DNA of 30,113 nt from CASQEL01 sp036655975 (GCA_036655975.1 JAVVPD010000019.1:1-30113), one strand, 5' to 3'; numbered from the stretch's first letter, positions 20,796-29,624 are shown. Notes: generated by a model not told the origin, from the sequence alone. A program made the numbers and translations.

Positions 20796-22298
20796 ATGCC
20801 CATTAGCGCATCGCAAATAGTACAAGTCAATCCCCGCTTGCTCAAGCCAGGGGGTAAAGATTTAGAGCTTAACGGCCTTCTGCTTTCGCAATCAGACACC
20901 ATTCCCATGGGCATGGTTATGCCCTTTGGTGACCCCGAAAGCGTGGGGCAATATTTTGGCCTGCAATCTGTGGAATACCGTCTGGCCTCGGTATATTTCC
21001 TTGGCTACAATAACTCTTTTATCAAACCCCGCGCCTTTTTTGTGGCTCGCCGTTTGGCATTAGCCGCAGCTCCTTGGCTGCGTGGTGGCCCCATAACAGT
21101 CAAGGTAGCCAGCCTGAAAGCTATAACTAATGGTACGCTCACCCTTACCCTTGGCGCGCACTCGGCTACCATGACGGGCATTAGCTTTGCCGCCATTACT
21201 AGCTATTCTGACGCCGCTGTTATTGTGCAAGGGGCCATTCGTGCCGAAACCGTTGGGAAAACAGCGTGGACTGAGGCCACAGTTGTTTATGATAGTCTTT
21301 TTGATGCTTTTGTTGTTTCTGGCGGTGCAGTGGGAAAAGAACAGGCCATTGACTACGCAACGGGTACGGTGGCGGAAACGTTGTTGCTCACCCTTGCGGG
21401 TGGCGCGGTGACCTCGCAAGGGGCCGACGCACAAACTGAAGCCGAAAATATGGAAGCCGTTGTGTTGCAAACTACTAATTGGGTAACTTTTACTACCACA
21501 TGGCAGACAACTCTTGATGAGGTTCTGGCTTTGGGCGCGTGGGCCAATGGCAAGGGTGTGGCCTACCTTTATGTGTACCACGACACTGACCCCAAGCTAT
21601 TGCAGCCTGGCAATCGGGCCACCATTGCCCAAGCGGTGAAAACTGCCCAGTTTTCTGCCGTTGCAGGGGAATGGGGCAGCGCGGAATACGCGGCATTTGT
21701 GCTGGCTATGGGGGCCAGTATTGACTTTAACCGTATTCAGGGGGCCATTACCACGGCTTTTAAGAGTCAAGACGGACTCACCGCCAATGTGGAAACCAGT
21801 ACCGACGCTATTAACCTGCTGGCACAAGGCGTTAACTTCTATGGCAATTACGCCACACGCAATGATCAATTTGTATTTCACTACCCTGGTTCCATGTTCG
21901 GGCGTTACAGCTTTGTGGACACCTACCTCAACGCCGTGTGGATAAACAACGCCTTACAAGTGGCACTTATGGCGGGGCTGACTACAGTTCAGCGCGTACC
22001 CTATGTGGATGAAGGCTATGCCCTTATCCGCGCATGGCTGCAAGATCCCATTAATCGCGGTTTGCGTAATGGCATTATTGACCCAGGTGTAACCCTTTCT
22101 GAGCTGCAAAAAAGTCAGATTAACCGTGAGGCTGGGCTGAACATTGTGCCAGAGGTGCAGCAAAACGGCTTTTACGTACAAGTGCTAGACCCAGCGCCTA
22201 ATGTGCGTATCCAGCGTGGCAGCCCTATTGTTAATTTTTGGTACACCTATGGCGGTTCCATACACCGCCTTGAAGTTGCCTCCACCGCCATTGTCTAA
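20796..22298 (+). CDS. Tail sheath protein (DUF3383)
   Basis: The 500-residue product starts MPISASQIVQVNPRLLKPGG and contains LNGLLLSQSDTIPMG, FGDPESVGQYFGLQSVEYR, and a C-terminal RGSPIVNFWYTYGGSIHRLE. These match DUF3383, a family of contractile tail sheath proteins. The protein forms the outer tube that shortens to drive the inner tube through the cell envelope, so the phage has a myovirus tail. TAGGAG is found 8 bases before ATG at 20796. The tube protein gene follows after 24 bases, as expected. Confidence 0.9.
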   Translation: MPISASQIVQVNPRLLKPGGKDLELNGLLLSQSDTIPMGMVMPFGDPESVGQYFGLQSVEYRLASVYFLGYNNSFIKPRAFFVARRLALAAAPWLRGGPITVKVASLKAITNGTLTLTLGAHSATMTGISFAAITSYSDAAVIVQGAIRAETVGKTAWTEATVVYDSLFDAFVVSGGAVGKEQAIDYATGTVAETLLLTLAGGAVTSQGADAQTEAENMEAVVLQTTNWVTFTTTWQTTLDEVLALGAWANGKGVAYLYVYHDTDPKLLQPGNRATIAQAVKTAQFSAVAGEWGSAEYAAFVLAMGASIDFNRIQGAITTAFKSQDGLTANVETSTDAINLLAQGVNFYGNYATRNDQFVFHYPGSMFGRYSFVDTYLNAVWINNALQVALMAGLTTVQRVPYVDEGYALIRAWLQDPINRGLRNGIIDPGVTLSELQKSQINREAGLNIVPEVQQNGFYVQVLDPAPNVRIQRGSPIVNFWYTYGGSIHRLEVASTAIV

Positions 22299-22322
22299 GC
22301 CTATATTCAGGAGAATTTGCAT

Positions 22323-22778
22323 ATGTCTCAAACTCAAGAAGCAGCCTTTGGCAATATCACCTCTGCCAATTCCACTGTAGTACTCACCGTGGCACAGGTT
22401 TTCCCCTCGGGCATTACTTTACAGCAATTTTCCACCGACCAATCTGTTGTTATGGACGAAGTGACCTGTGCGGAAACGCGACTAGGCGTTGACGGTTTTC
22501 TGGCTGGCGGTTGGATACCCGGCGAAAAGCCCGTAACCCTCATGCTGGAAGCAAGTAGCCCTAGCTATGACGCGCTGGCACAGGTGTGGAACGCACAAGA
22601 TCAAGCCCGCACGCTGTATGAATGCACACTCACCGTGCGCGTACCTAGCCTGAACAAAACCTACACATGGAGCGGCGGCGTACTGAAAAGCGGCACGCCC
22701 TTTCCCGGCCATAAAAAGGTACTTGATCCTACTACGTGGAAATTCGTCTTCGCCAAGTTCAAGCCCAGTAATAATTAG
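22323..22778 (+). CDS. Tail tube protein
   Basis: The 151-residue protein directly follows the sheath gene, the place of the inner tube gene in contractile tails. It looks beta-rich (STVVLTVAQVFPSGITLQQF, EKPVTLMLEASS, CTLTVRVPSLNKTYTWSGGV) with a C-terminal WKFVFAKFKPS. The beta-sandwich pattern and size suit a gpM/tube-like subunit. ATG at 22323 has AGGAG at 22309-22313; a TTG at 22317 is possible but unneeded. The assignment is from position and length more than from a clear motif. Confidence 0.78.
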   Translation: MSQTQEAAFGNITSANSTVVLTVAQVFPSGITLQQFSTDQSVVMDEVTCAETRLGVDGFLAGGWIPGEKPVTLMLEASSPSYDALAQVWNAQDQARTLYECTLTVRVPSLNKTYTWSGGVLKSGTPFPGHKKVLDPTTWKFVFAKFKPSNN

Positions 22779-22789
22779 GAGGCAAAAGT

Positions 22790-23245
22790 ATGGCTCGTAA
22801 AGAAATCACCGTCACGTTTAACGATGACGGCAATAAATTGACCTTTCGTATAGTCCAAATGCCCGCCACCAAGCTGGAAAGCTGGCTCATACGTGCAGGG
22901 CTCGTGTTGGCAAATAGCGGGGCCAAGTTTCCAGAGGGCGCAGGATTACAAGCGGCGGGCATGCACTTAGCCTCGCAAGGCATGTCTGCCCTTGGCGGTG
23001 TTAACATCGACTACGAAAAGGTCAAACCCCTGTTAGACGACTTGCTGCACTGTTGCCACCGCGTGCTCGACGGGAGCGTGGAACAGCACGTGACCGAAAG
23101 CACTGTGGACGGTTACATCACTGACGTGCGTAACCTCTTTAAGCTGCGGGTAGAGGCACTGAAGCTGAATCTTGATTTTTTCGACATCGGCGGCCTCTCC
23201 GCATTGCTGAACCCAGTGACGGAAAAAGGTACGCCAGCTTCGTAA
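22790..23245 (+). CDS. Tail assembly chaperone, zero-frame product
   Basis: The 151-residue product lies between the tube and tape-measure genes, where tail assembly chaperones are found. It begins with strands (ITVTFNDDGNKLTFRIVQM) and then is helical (LESWLIRAGLVLANS, PLLDDLLHCCHRVLDG, SALLNPVTEKG). The size matches gpG-like proteins. AGGAGG (22777-22782) precedes the ATG. Near the 3' end the site GGAAAAAGG (23221-23229) permits a -1 shift into an open frame running to 23394. Confidence 0.75.
   Translation: MARKEITVTFNDDGNKLTFRIVQMPATKLESWLIRAGLVLANSGAKFPEGAGLQAAGMHLASQGMSALGGVNIDYEKVKPLLDDLLHCCHRVLDGSVEQHVTESTVDGYITDVRNLFKLRVEALKLNLDFFDIGGLSALLNPVTEKGTPAS
23221..23229 (+). other. Candidate -1 ribosomal frameshift site (GGAAAAAGG)
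   Basis: In the zero frame the codons are ACG GAA AAA GGT. Slipping back one base after AAA reads AGG TAC GCC and stays open to TAA at 23392-23394. The site is A-rich but not a perfect X XXY YYZ heptamer, since GAA would re-pair on GGA. Frameshifting at this gene is typical of long-tailed phages. Confidence 0.6.
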
Positions 23246-23394
23246 ACATTTCTCCGCTCATGGGACTGCTGGTTGCCAGAGATAAAGCCACCCTGCGGGA
23301 TTTAGAAAGCTATTACAGCTATGAAGATGCCCTGAATTTGGCAGAAATTATTAGGGTGACAGATCACAATATACGAGCAGCTTGGAAGGATTAA
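23227..23394 (+). CDS. Tail chaperone C-terminal extension, -1 frame
   Basis: This 55-residue extension (RYASFVNISPLMGLLVARDK, then helical ATLRDLESYYSYEDALNLAE and VTDHNIRAAWKD) would be fused to the first 146 residues of the chaperone, giving about 201 residues. A GT-like fusion made at low level helps load the tail tube subunits onto the tape measure. The only internal ATG (23260) has no ribosome-binding site, so a frameshift is more likely than a separate gene. The tape-measure start follows three bases after the stop. Confidence 0.65.
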   Translation, partial: RYASFVNISPLMGLLVARDKATLRDLESYYSYEDALNLAEIIRVTDHNIRAAWKD

Positions 23395-23397
23395 GCA

Positions 23398-24888
23398 ATG
23401 GCAACAATCATTGACGCACTGATTATCACCTTGGGCCTTGACCCCAAGGGCGTAGGTACAGGCATTGCAGAGACGCGTAATGTACTGGACGGCGGTGTGA
23501 AGAGTATTGCCTCACAGATTATTGCACCGCTCTCCGCCATGCTGGCAGGGGCCTTTGCTGGCGGGGCCATTGTGCAACGCTTTGTAGATGCGGCGGAGCT
23601 TGGAAAGCTTTCCAAGCAATTGCATGTGGGTGTGGAAGATTTGCAAGCATGGCAGGGGGCAGCAACCATAGCAGGTGGCAGCGCGCAGGGCTTGCTGGAC
23701 AGCGCAAAATCCCTACGGGAAAAGACAGGCAGCCGTCTGCCCATTACCACACAGCTATTGTACATGGCCGATCGCCTGAAGGGGCTTTCTGAAATACGCG
23801 CCTTAGAGCTAGGTTCCAAGATGGGGCTGGACGAGGGCACTATCAAGCTGCTGCGGCAGGGGCGGCAGGCCGTTAATGATTTAGTAAACCAGCAACGTGA
23901 GTTGGTGGCCTTTACCGCGCAGGATGTAGCGGCGGCTCAAAGCCTTAAAAAAAGCTACGAAGCTTTGAAAGGCGTATTTTTCATGGTGGGTAATGTTATT
24001 ACCAAGCTTTTTTTACCGCCCTTACGCCTCATGAGTGAAAAGCTGCAAGCCGCTGGGGGCATAGTGCCGTGGGTAACGGAAAAGTTGGCCGCCATGTCCC
24101 AATGGATTGGGCAAAACGGCCCGCAGATACAAAACGTGTTTATAGCCCTTGCCACCATACTTACAGCGCGCATGGTTCCAGCACTGTGGGCTACTGCCCG
24201 CGCCGCGCTTAGTGCTATGCTGCCATTTTTGCCCTTCATATTACTAGTGGCAGGGCTGGCCCTCGTTTTTGATGACTTGATGACCTACATCAACGGTGGC
24301 GAATCGGCATTGGGGGACTTTTGGGCAATCTTTGGCACAGGGCCAGAGCTTGCTGCGGCCTTTGCCGCTGGGTGGGAGGGCGTCAAGGTGGTGATGAGTG
24401 GCTGGTGGGAAATATTAAAGCAGCTCGGTAAGGCATTATTCGGCTTACTGACCTTCAACCCCACTGTTTTGACTGAAGCCGGGTACGCCATTTTGAACAT
24501 ATTCAGTGATGTGTGGAGCAAGCTCAATGAAATATTGGGCCTTGGGGAAAAGTTTGGCAAGCTCATGGCGGGAGCCTCTGCCCTGTGGGGCAAGTTTACA
24601 GACAAATTGGGTTTTGGCGGTGCGGCGCAGGACGCGGAGGTAACATATGATTCTAATGGTATGTATCAGGCTATGAATCCTGACCCAGCCAGAACAGTTA
24701 GCCCAGTTGACAGCAAGGGAGGTGGCAATACCAGCGTGCAAAGCGAAACCAAGATTGACAAAATTGAGGTAGTCACACAGGCCACCGACGCGCAGGGCAT
24801 TGCCAATGACATAGGAGGAGCTACAAAAAACGCTTTTAACAGTAATACTATGGGCATGGCTGCCAATTCAGGAGTACAGCAAAAATGA
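23398..24888 (+). CDS. Tail tape measure protein
   Basis: The 496-residue protein follows the chaperone. It starts MATIIDALIITLGLDPKGVG with helical repeats and alanine/glycine-rich stretches, has a large hydrophobic region (about 240-300: VFIALATILTARMVPALWAT and LPFLPFILLVAGLALVF), and ends in a polar, possibly flexible tail with IDKIEVVTQATDAQGIAND. This is the make-up of tape measures, which set tail length and enter the host membrane during DNA ejection. It is rather short; at about 1.5 angstroms per residue it implies a tail near 70 nm. The end overlaps the next gene by four bases. Confidence 0.88.
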   Translation: MATIIDALIITLGLDPKGVGTGIAETRNVLDGGVKSIASQIIAPLSAMLAGAFAGGAIVQRFVDAAELGKLSKQLHVGVEDLQAWQGAATIAGGSAQGLLDSAKSLREKTGSRLPITTQLLYMADRLKGLSEIRALELGSKMGLDEGTIKLLRQGRQAVNDLVNQQRELVAFTAQDVAAAQSLKKSYEALKGVFFMVGNVITKLFLPPLRLMSEKLQAAGGIVPWVTEKLAAMSQWIGQNGPQIQNVFIALATILTARMVPALWATARAALSAMLPFLPFILLVAGLALVFDDLMTYINGGESALGDFWAIFGTGPELAAAFAAGWEGVKVVMSGWWEILKQLGKALFGLLTFNPTVLTEAGYAILNIFSDVWSKLNEILGLGEKFGKLMAGASALWGKFTDKLGFGGAAQDAEVTYDSNGMYQAMNPDPARTVSPVDSKGGGNTSVQSETKIDKIEVVTQATDAQGIANDIGGATKNAFNSNTMGMAANSGVQQK

Positions 24889-25421
24889 GTGGCATTCTGG
24901 ATAATTCGCAATATGGGCAGTGGTCTGTGGTGGATGAGGGTGGCAAGGCACTGGTCGTATTCACGTCATTTATCGATATGGATTTTAAGGACGACTCCAA
25001 GGTTCCTGACCAGCCCGTGGAAGAAGGGGGATTTTTCTCCTACAACAAAGTGGAATCCCCCGCAGAAACCTTTGTCACCCTTGCGATGCAGGGCGATGAA
25101 ACGGCCATTGCCGATGCTGTAGAAACATTGGGCAAGGCAAAGCGCGAAACATCTTTACTGAGCGTGCTTACCCCCTCCCACGTCATAGACTCGGTAACGC
25201 TGACAGGCTTCAATTACCGTCGCCGCCGTGAGGACGGCCTCAGCCTTTTGGTGGTGGAATTGCATTTACAAGAAATACGGCAAGTGGCGGCGCAATACGT
25301 CTCCATACCTGTAAGACAAGCCAAAAACCCCTCTGATGCAAGCAAGCAAGACAGGGGCAAGGTGCAGAATAAGTCCATAGCCCAGCAAGGCAAAGAAAAA
25401 GTTGCGAGTTGGTTCCAATGA
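24885..25421 (+). CDS. Baseplate protein, Dit-like
   Basis: The 178-residue product comes right after the tape measure. It begins MSGILDNSQYGQWSVVDEGG, has a beta-rich region with VEEGGFFSYNKVESPAETFV and VIDSVTLTGFNYRRRREDGL, then LLVVELHLQEIRQVAAQYVS and a polar, lysine-rich C-terminal tail. The central part resembles the N-terminal domain of Dit-like proteins that start the baseplate of contractile tails (the F-Y-N-K-V/E-x-P turn is typical). Overlaps with both neighbours suggest coupled translation. Confidence 0.72.
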   Translation: MSGILDNSQYGQWSVVDEGGKALVVFTSFIDMDFKDDSKVPDQPVEEGGFFSYNKVESPAETFVTLAMQGDETAIADAVETLGKAKRETSLLSVLTPSHVIDSVTLTGFNYRRRREDGLSLLVVELHLQEIRQVAAQYVSIPVRQAKNPSDASKQDRGKVQNKSIAQQGKEKVASWFQ

Positions 25422-25738
25422 TTGAAATTCCCCTCATTGCTGTGCCATCCCAAAGCCTACAAATATTGCTAGATGGGCAAGAATGCACGATCAGCGTCTA
25501 TCAGCGCAATGCACGCTTGTATATGGATATGGATGTGGGGGATGTGCGCGTGGTCACTGGGGCTATATGTTTGGATGGTGTGAATGTGGTGTGGCACGCA
25601 CAAGTAGTGTTTACAGGCTCACTCCATTTTGTGGATACGCAGGGGCGTGAGGCTCCGCAGTGGGCTGGCCTCGGGTCGCGTTGGCGCATGATTTTTATAA
25701 ACGCTGGCACAGAGTTGTCCACACGCCTACAATTTTGA
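25418..25738 (+). CDS. Baseplate plug protein (Pam3 gp18-like)
   Basis: The 106-residue protein starts MIEIPLIAVPSQSLQILLDG and continues CTISVYQRNARLYMDMDV, VTGAICLDGVNVV, FTGSLHFVDTQG and GLGSRWRMIFI. This matches the small baseplate plug family (described in cyanophage Pam3; also DUF6983-like), which closes the tube within the hub region. It overlaps the preceding gene as ATGA; a GTG at 25409 would start inside that gene. Confidence 0.82.
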   Translation: MIEIPLIAVPSQSLQILLDGQECTISVYQRNARLYMDMDVGDVRVVTGAICLDGVNVVWHAQVVFTGSLHFVDTQGREAPQWAGLGSRWRMIFINAGTELSTRLQF

Positions 25739-25748
25739 CGGGGATAAT

Positions 25749-26615
25749 ATGAACACATCTTTCACGCGTAAAATCATTGAAACACGCATCACTCTTGCCA
25801 AAGGGAGCTTTGGCGGGCAGGGCAACACCAAGGTCATACGGGGGCTTGCCACTGAAGTAAGTGTGGAAAAGCCCGGCCTACCAGATAAGGGCAAGGCCAG
25901 CATAAAAATCACCAACGTGCCCCTGAATGATATGGAACAGCTTACCACACTAGCCTTTAAGCCCTTGCAGTATCAGCGTAATAGTGTGGTTGTTTTAGCA
26001 GGAGATGCTGAAAGTGGTCTTTCTCAGGTGTTCAGCGGGGAGATTACCAGTGCTTTTGGCAACTTTAACGCCGCACCTGATCCAGTGTTTGAAATAGAGG
26101 CCATGACAGGATTTTTTGGCGCGCTCATTCCGCAACAACCTACCTCCACAGCTGGCAATGTGGGTGTGGCAGACATAGTGGGGCAAATGGCCGCAAAGAT
26201 GGGCTATTCATTTAAAAATGAAGGCGTGAGCGCGCAATTGCGTAATTCCGTCTTTAACGGCAGCCCTCTGGAACAGGCGCAGGCAGCAGCCCGACAGTCG
26301 GGGGTGGAATTACTTGTGGATGACGGAGCCATGGTGCTTTTACCCGCTGGGAGCGCGCGTGCGGGTAATGCCGTGCTACTCAATAAAAACAGCGGTATGA
26401 TTGGTTACCCCGCCTTCAACAATAATGGCATTACCGTAAAGTGTTTGTATAATCCAGCCATACGCTTTGGAGGGCTGATACGGGTAGAAAGCATTGTGCC
26501 AAAGGCCAGTGGCGTATGGCGTATTACCAAGCTTTCACACAAGCTGTCTGCCTTTCACACGGGCGGTGGCAACTGGGTAAGTGAGATAGAGGGAACATAT
26601 AGGATGGGCATGTAA
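25749..26615 (+). CDS. Baseplate hub protein (gp27/gpP-like)
   Basis: The 288-residue product is beta-rich (RKIIETRITLAKGSFGG, VRGLATEVSVEKPGLP-like strands near residues 28-50, VFSGEITSAFGNFNAAPDPV, VFEIEAMTGFFGAL). A region with ADIVGQMAAKMGYSFKN and PLEQAQAAARQSGVELLVDD follows, the usual domain for a trimeric hub of the T4 gp27, P2 gpD and Mu gp44 class. Hub proteins join the tube to the spike. AGGGG (25739-25743 with preceding base context) lies before the ATG. The spike gene follows immediately. Confidence 0.8.
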   Translation: MNTSFTRKIIETRITLAKGSFGGQGNTKVIRGLATEVSVEKPGLPDKGKASIKITNVPLNDMEQLTTLAFKPLQYQRNSVVVLAGDAESGLSQVFSGEITSAFGNFNAAPDPVFEIEAMTGFFGALIPQQPTSTAGNVGVADIVGQMAAKMGYSFKNEGVSAQLRNSVFNGSPLEQAQAAARQSGVELLVDDGAMVLLPAGSARAGNAVLLNKNSGMIGYPAFNNNGITVKCLYNPAIRFGGLIRVESIVPKASGVWRITKLSHKLSAFHTGGGNWVSEIEGTYRMGM

Positions 26616-27377
26616 ATGAGCGACACCGTACAGGGAACGCGGCCTATTTCCGCAACCAATTCTCCTTTTAACGCTATGGCGTACATGGTGGAAACAGCCA
26701 TTCGGGGGCAGGTTAATACAGCCATACCCGTGCGCGTGGACAGTGTGGAGCCTGGGGGACGCGGCCCCGTGGGGTACTTGTCCGCCACCCCCCTTATTAC
26801 GCAGATGGACGGACAAGGCAACGCACTGCCTCAGCGGAGTTTGCCCCGCATGCCCTATATGCGTTTACAGGGTGGCAAGTGCGCGGTGATTATTGACCCA
26901 GAACCGGGGGACATAGGCATTGCCGTCTTTGCCCAGCAAGACATCTCTACCATTGGCACGGGCGCATCGGGGCCTTCGCAGCCGGGCAGCTTTCGCGCCT
27001 TTGACATGGCAGACGGCATGTACATTGGCGGCATCATAAATAAAGAGCCAGAAACATGGCTGGAACTGACGCAGAAAGGAGAAATAACCCTCCACGCGCC
27101 TAAAAAAATCACGCTGGAAGCCCCAGAAGTGCTGATACGGTCAAACAGCATTATTCTAGACGCCCCCAACACTACTGTGACAGGAAACCTCACTACCACA
27201 GGTAAAAAGGGTAATCAGGTGGACATAAGCGGTAATATGTCCATGCGCGGTAATATTACCCAAGAGGGCAGCCATTCCAGCACAGGCGACCAGGTCGCAA
27301 GCGGCATTTCGCAGACTGGCCACACCCACACGGGTGTGCAGCCTGGTGGCGGAAACACGGGAGGCCCCAATGGCTAA
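26616..27377 (+). CDS. Membrane-puncturing spike protein (gp138/gpV-like)
   Basis: The 253-residue protein contains an N-terminal OB-fold part (VPVRVDSVEPGGRGPVGYLS-type strands near 30-55), VIIDPEPGDIGIAVFAQQDI, then a beta-helix-like repeat region (EITLHAPKKITLEAPEVLIR, SIILDAPNTTVTGNLTTTGK). It ends GHTHTGVQPGGG with H236 and H238. An HxH pair near the tip binds an iron ion in the P2 gpV and phi92 gp138 spikes. The protein is the trimeric needle at the tail tip. It overlaps the wedge gene by eight bases. Confidence 0.88.
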   Translation: MSDTVQGTRPISATNSPFNAMAYMVETAIRGQVNTAIPVRVDSVEPGGRGPVGYLSATPLITQMDGQGNALPQRSLPRMPYMRLQGGKCAVIIDPEPGDIGIAVFAQQDISTIGTGASGPSQPGSFRAFDMADGMYIGGIINKEPETWLELTQKGEITLHAPKKITLEAPEVLIRSNSIILDAPNTTVTGNLTTTGKKGNQVDISGNMSMRGNITQEGSHSSTGDQVASGISQTGHTHTGVQPGGGNTGGPNG

Positions 27378-27723
27378 GACACTATTTTTAAACAAAGACA
27401 CATGGGACATCACCCTAGACGCAGCAGGACGCATAGTAACAGCGCAAGGCCTGTATGCCGTGGCACAAAATGTAGCCAATGCCGTGCGGCTATTCACCCG
27501 TGACGCGTATTTTAATCAGGCAGACGGTATACCGCATTTTACCGTGGACTTGGGACAAAGGCCAAGCCCCGCCATAGTGCGGGCACGTATAAACAGAGCC
27601 GCCCGCAATGTGCCAGAAGTGGCCACGGCAAGCATCACACTGACAAAATTTGAAGGCCGCACACTGGAAGGCACTATAGAAATCACCACAACCAGCGGGG
27701 ATACCATTAATGTTGCGCTTTGA
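27370..27723 (+). CDS. Baseplate wedge protein (gp25-like, Mu gp46-like)
   Basis: The 117-residue product begins MAKTLFLNKDTWDITLDAAG and has GLYAVAQNVANAVRLFTRDA, then ADGIPHFTVDLGQRP and a C-terminal LEGTIEITTTSGDTINVAL. These features match the gp25/Mu gp46 wedge family; the V-A-N-A-V-R-L-F-x-x-D-A-Y-F run is typical. Gp25-type proteins join the sheath to the baseplate wedge. The start at 27370 lies inside the spike gene; a frame opening at 27334 is a shadow. It overlaps the gp47-like gene by 14 bases. Confidence 0.87.
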   Translation: MAKTLFLNKDTWDITLDAAGRIVTAQGLYAVAQNVANAVRLFTRDAYFNQADGIPHFTVDLGQRPSPAIVRARINRAARNVPEVATASITLTKFEGRTLEGTIEITTTSGDTINVAL

Positions 27724-28936
27724 TCCAGTCACAGGGCTTTTTGTGGATGCCACCGAAGTGGTGCGAGAAGTTATTCGCGCGGATTGGGTGGCGGCCTTTG
27801 CCACGCCCCTTGCCGTAGAAAACGGCTCCCCGCTGCTGGACACTGCCCCCGCAACACCTGCGGGGCAGCTCATAGACAGCCAAACCGCCATGGTAACAAC
27901 AAAAGATAGCGAAGTGCTATACATGGCCCAACAGTTCAATCCGCAAACAGCGGAAGGCGTGTGGCAGGATGCACTGGGGCAGATTTATTTTCTGACCCGC
28001 AAGACGGCAGAACCCACGCTGGTAGAATGCCTGTGTACGGGCCTTGCGGGTACGGTGATAGCCGTGGGGGCGCGGGTTAAGTTTGATGTGGACGGCATGC
28101 AATTGTATTGTGTCGGCGGGGGCACCATCCCCGCTGGCGGAAAAATTACGCTGGATTTTGCGGCACTCACGTCTGGCCCATTGCCCGTACCAGCCCACAC
28201 TATAAATAAAATTGTCACCGTCACCCCTGGCTGGGATACGGTAGACAACCCTACAGCAGGTAGCCTTGGGCGGGACGCAGAAACACGGGCAGAATTTGAA
28301 CAACGCCGCTCTGCAAGTGTAGCCAAAAACGCCCACGGTACAGTAGCTGCAATATACGGGGCTTTGGCAGATTTAGCAAATGTGCTGGACATAGTAGTGC
28401 TGGAAAATACGGGTAATGACCCCATAGTTAAGGCGGGCGTTACCATCACCGGGCATAGTATTTATGCCAGCATCTATGGTGGGGATGATGCCGCCATTGC
28501 TGCTGTGCTGTACAGTAAAAAAGATGCGGGCTGTGGCACAGCTGGCAACACCACTGTTTCTCATACGGCTACGGATATTTTAGGCCAGCCCATCTACATA
28601 TACAAAATTGAACGCCCTGACCCGCTGCCCTTTGGGGTACAAGTCAATATCAGGCTAACCCCTACCACTCCTGCCAGTATTGTGCAGGATGTGCAAAATT
28701 CCATTGTGGCAAATTTTGGCGGTGCAGACGGAAGCATACGAGTAAAAATTGCATCCACAGTGTACGCCAGTCGTTTCTATGCCCCCGCAGTGCAGGCAGG
28801 TGTGCAGGATTTGGTATCCGTCAAAATTACCGCCCCCACGGGCGGTACATGGCTTGATGAAATAACGGTGCGGGCAGATCAAATGCCCGTCATCAGTGCG
28901 GTGGATGTGGTCGTAAACATTATTAGTGGGGGGTAA
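27710..28936 (+). CDS. Baseplate J-like protein (Mu gp47-like)
   Basis: The 408-residue protein contains an N-terminal part with ALGQIYFLTRKTAEPTLVEC (residues about 88-107), the glycine-rich VCTGLAGTVIAVGARV-type barrel segment, and the family block NPTAGSLGRDAETRAEFEQR with RSASVAKNAHGTVAAIYGAL. These place it in the baseplate J (P2 gpJ, Mu gp47, T4 gp6) family, the main wedge arm protein that connects to the fibres. It starts inside the wedge gene, so translation is probably coupled. It has the normal length for the family. Confidence 0.9.
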   Translation: MLRFDPVTGLFVDATEVVREVIRADWVAAFATPLAVENGSPLLDTAPATPAGQLIDSQTAMVTTKDSEVLYMAQQFNPQTAEGVWQDALGQIYFLTRKTAEPTLVECLCTGLAGTVIAVGARVKFDVDGMQLYCVGGGTIPAGGKITLDFAALTSGPLPVPAHTINKIVTVTPGWDTVDNPTAGSLGRDAETRAEFEQRRSASVAKNAHGTVAAIYGALADLANVLDIVVLENTGNDPIVKAGVTITGHSIYASIYGGDDAAIAAVLYSKKDAGCGTAGNTTVSHTATDILGQPIYIYKIERPDPLPFGVQVNIRLTPTTPASIVQDVQNSIVANFGGADGSIRVKIASTVYASRFYAPAVQAGVQDLVSVKITAPTGGTWLDEITVRADQMPVISAVDVVVNIISGG

Positions 28937-28940
28937 TGGC

Positions 28941-29615
28941 ATGGTAAACACCGCACCCCTGCCACCTATTCCCACTTTTGAGCCTGCACCTGCCACGGTG
29001 CAGAGCCAGTACGCTGCTAGTCCTGCAATCGTGGCCTTGGTAGACTCCTTTGCTCTGCGTATTTTACCGAATGAAGACATAACCCTGTTTTATACTGAAA
29101 TTTTTAACATCTATTTGGCTCGTGGCTGGGGCCTAGACAACTGGGGCCGTATACTGGGCATAGGCCGCATTATCCAAGTAGATGATAGCAAAGTATTTGG
29201 CTTTGCAGGTAGTAGCTTGTTTCCCTTTAACCAAGGTACTTTTGCATCAAAAGGAGTAACCAAGGCGTACAGCCTGACCGATGAAGCGTATCGGCGTTTA
29301 TTACTTGTAAAAGCCTTGGCAAACATCAGCAGTGCCGATGCGGCTTCACTAAATGTGCTGTTAGGGCAGCTGTTCTTAGGCCAGCATGTGTATGTGCTGG
29401 AAGTAGGCACCATGGCTGTGCGCTTTGTGTTTGAATTTTTTCTAAAGCCCTATGAACGCGCTATTTTTCAAGTGCCAGGCTTATTGACCCGTGGCGCGGG
29501 GGTAGGCGCGGAAATGCTGGAAGTTCCAAAGGCAAGCACATTTGGCTTTGCAGGCAGTTTTTTGCAACCGTTTAATCAAGGCACGTTTCTGCGGAGCGGG
29601 CCACGCACAATATGA
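28941..29615 (+). CDS. DUF2612 tail protein (Mu gp48 / tail protein I position)
   Basis: The 224-residue protein has the DUF2612 pattern: ITLFYTEIFNIYLARGWGLD, NWGRILGIGR, and YRRLLLVKALANISSADAAS. It occupies the place of Mu gp48 and P2 gpI, which connect the wedge to the tail fibre. The 16-residue motif FGFAGSSLFPFNQGTF (29196-29243) recurs near the C-terminus as FGFAGSFLQPFNQGTF (29541-29588) with 14 of 16 residues equal. I chose ATG at 28941, with a GGGGGG run upstream; a GTG at 28926 is inside the gp47-like gene. Confidence 0.85.
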   Translation: MVNTAPLPPIPTFEPAPATVQSQYAASPAIVALVDSFALRILPNEDITLFYTEIFNIYLARGWGLDNWGRILGIGRIIQVDDSKVFGFAGSSLFPFNQGTFASKGVTKAYSLTDEAYRRLLLVKALANISSADAASLNVLLGQLFLGQHVYVLEVGTMAVRFVFEFFLKPYERAIFQVPGLLTRGAGVGAEMLEVPKASTFGFAGSFLQPFNQGTFLRSGPRTI

Positions 29616-29624
29616 GGTAATAGT

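Noticed and set aside
23260..23394. Separate 44-codon gene before the tape measure
   Set aside because: No ribosome-binding site before the ATG at 23260, and the frame continues upstream into the chaperone; a -1 frameshift extension explains it better.
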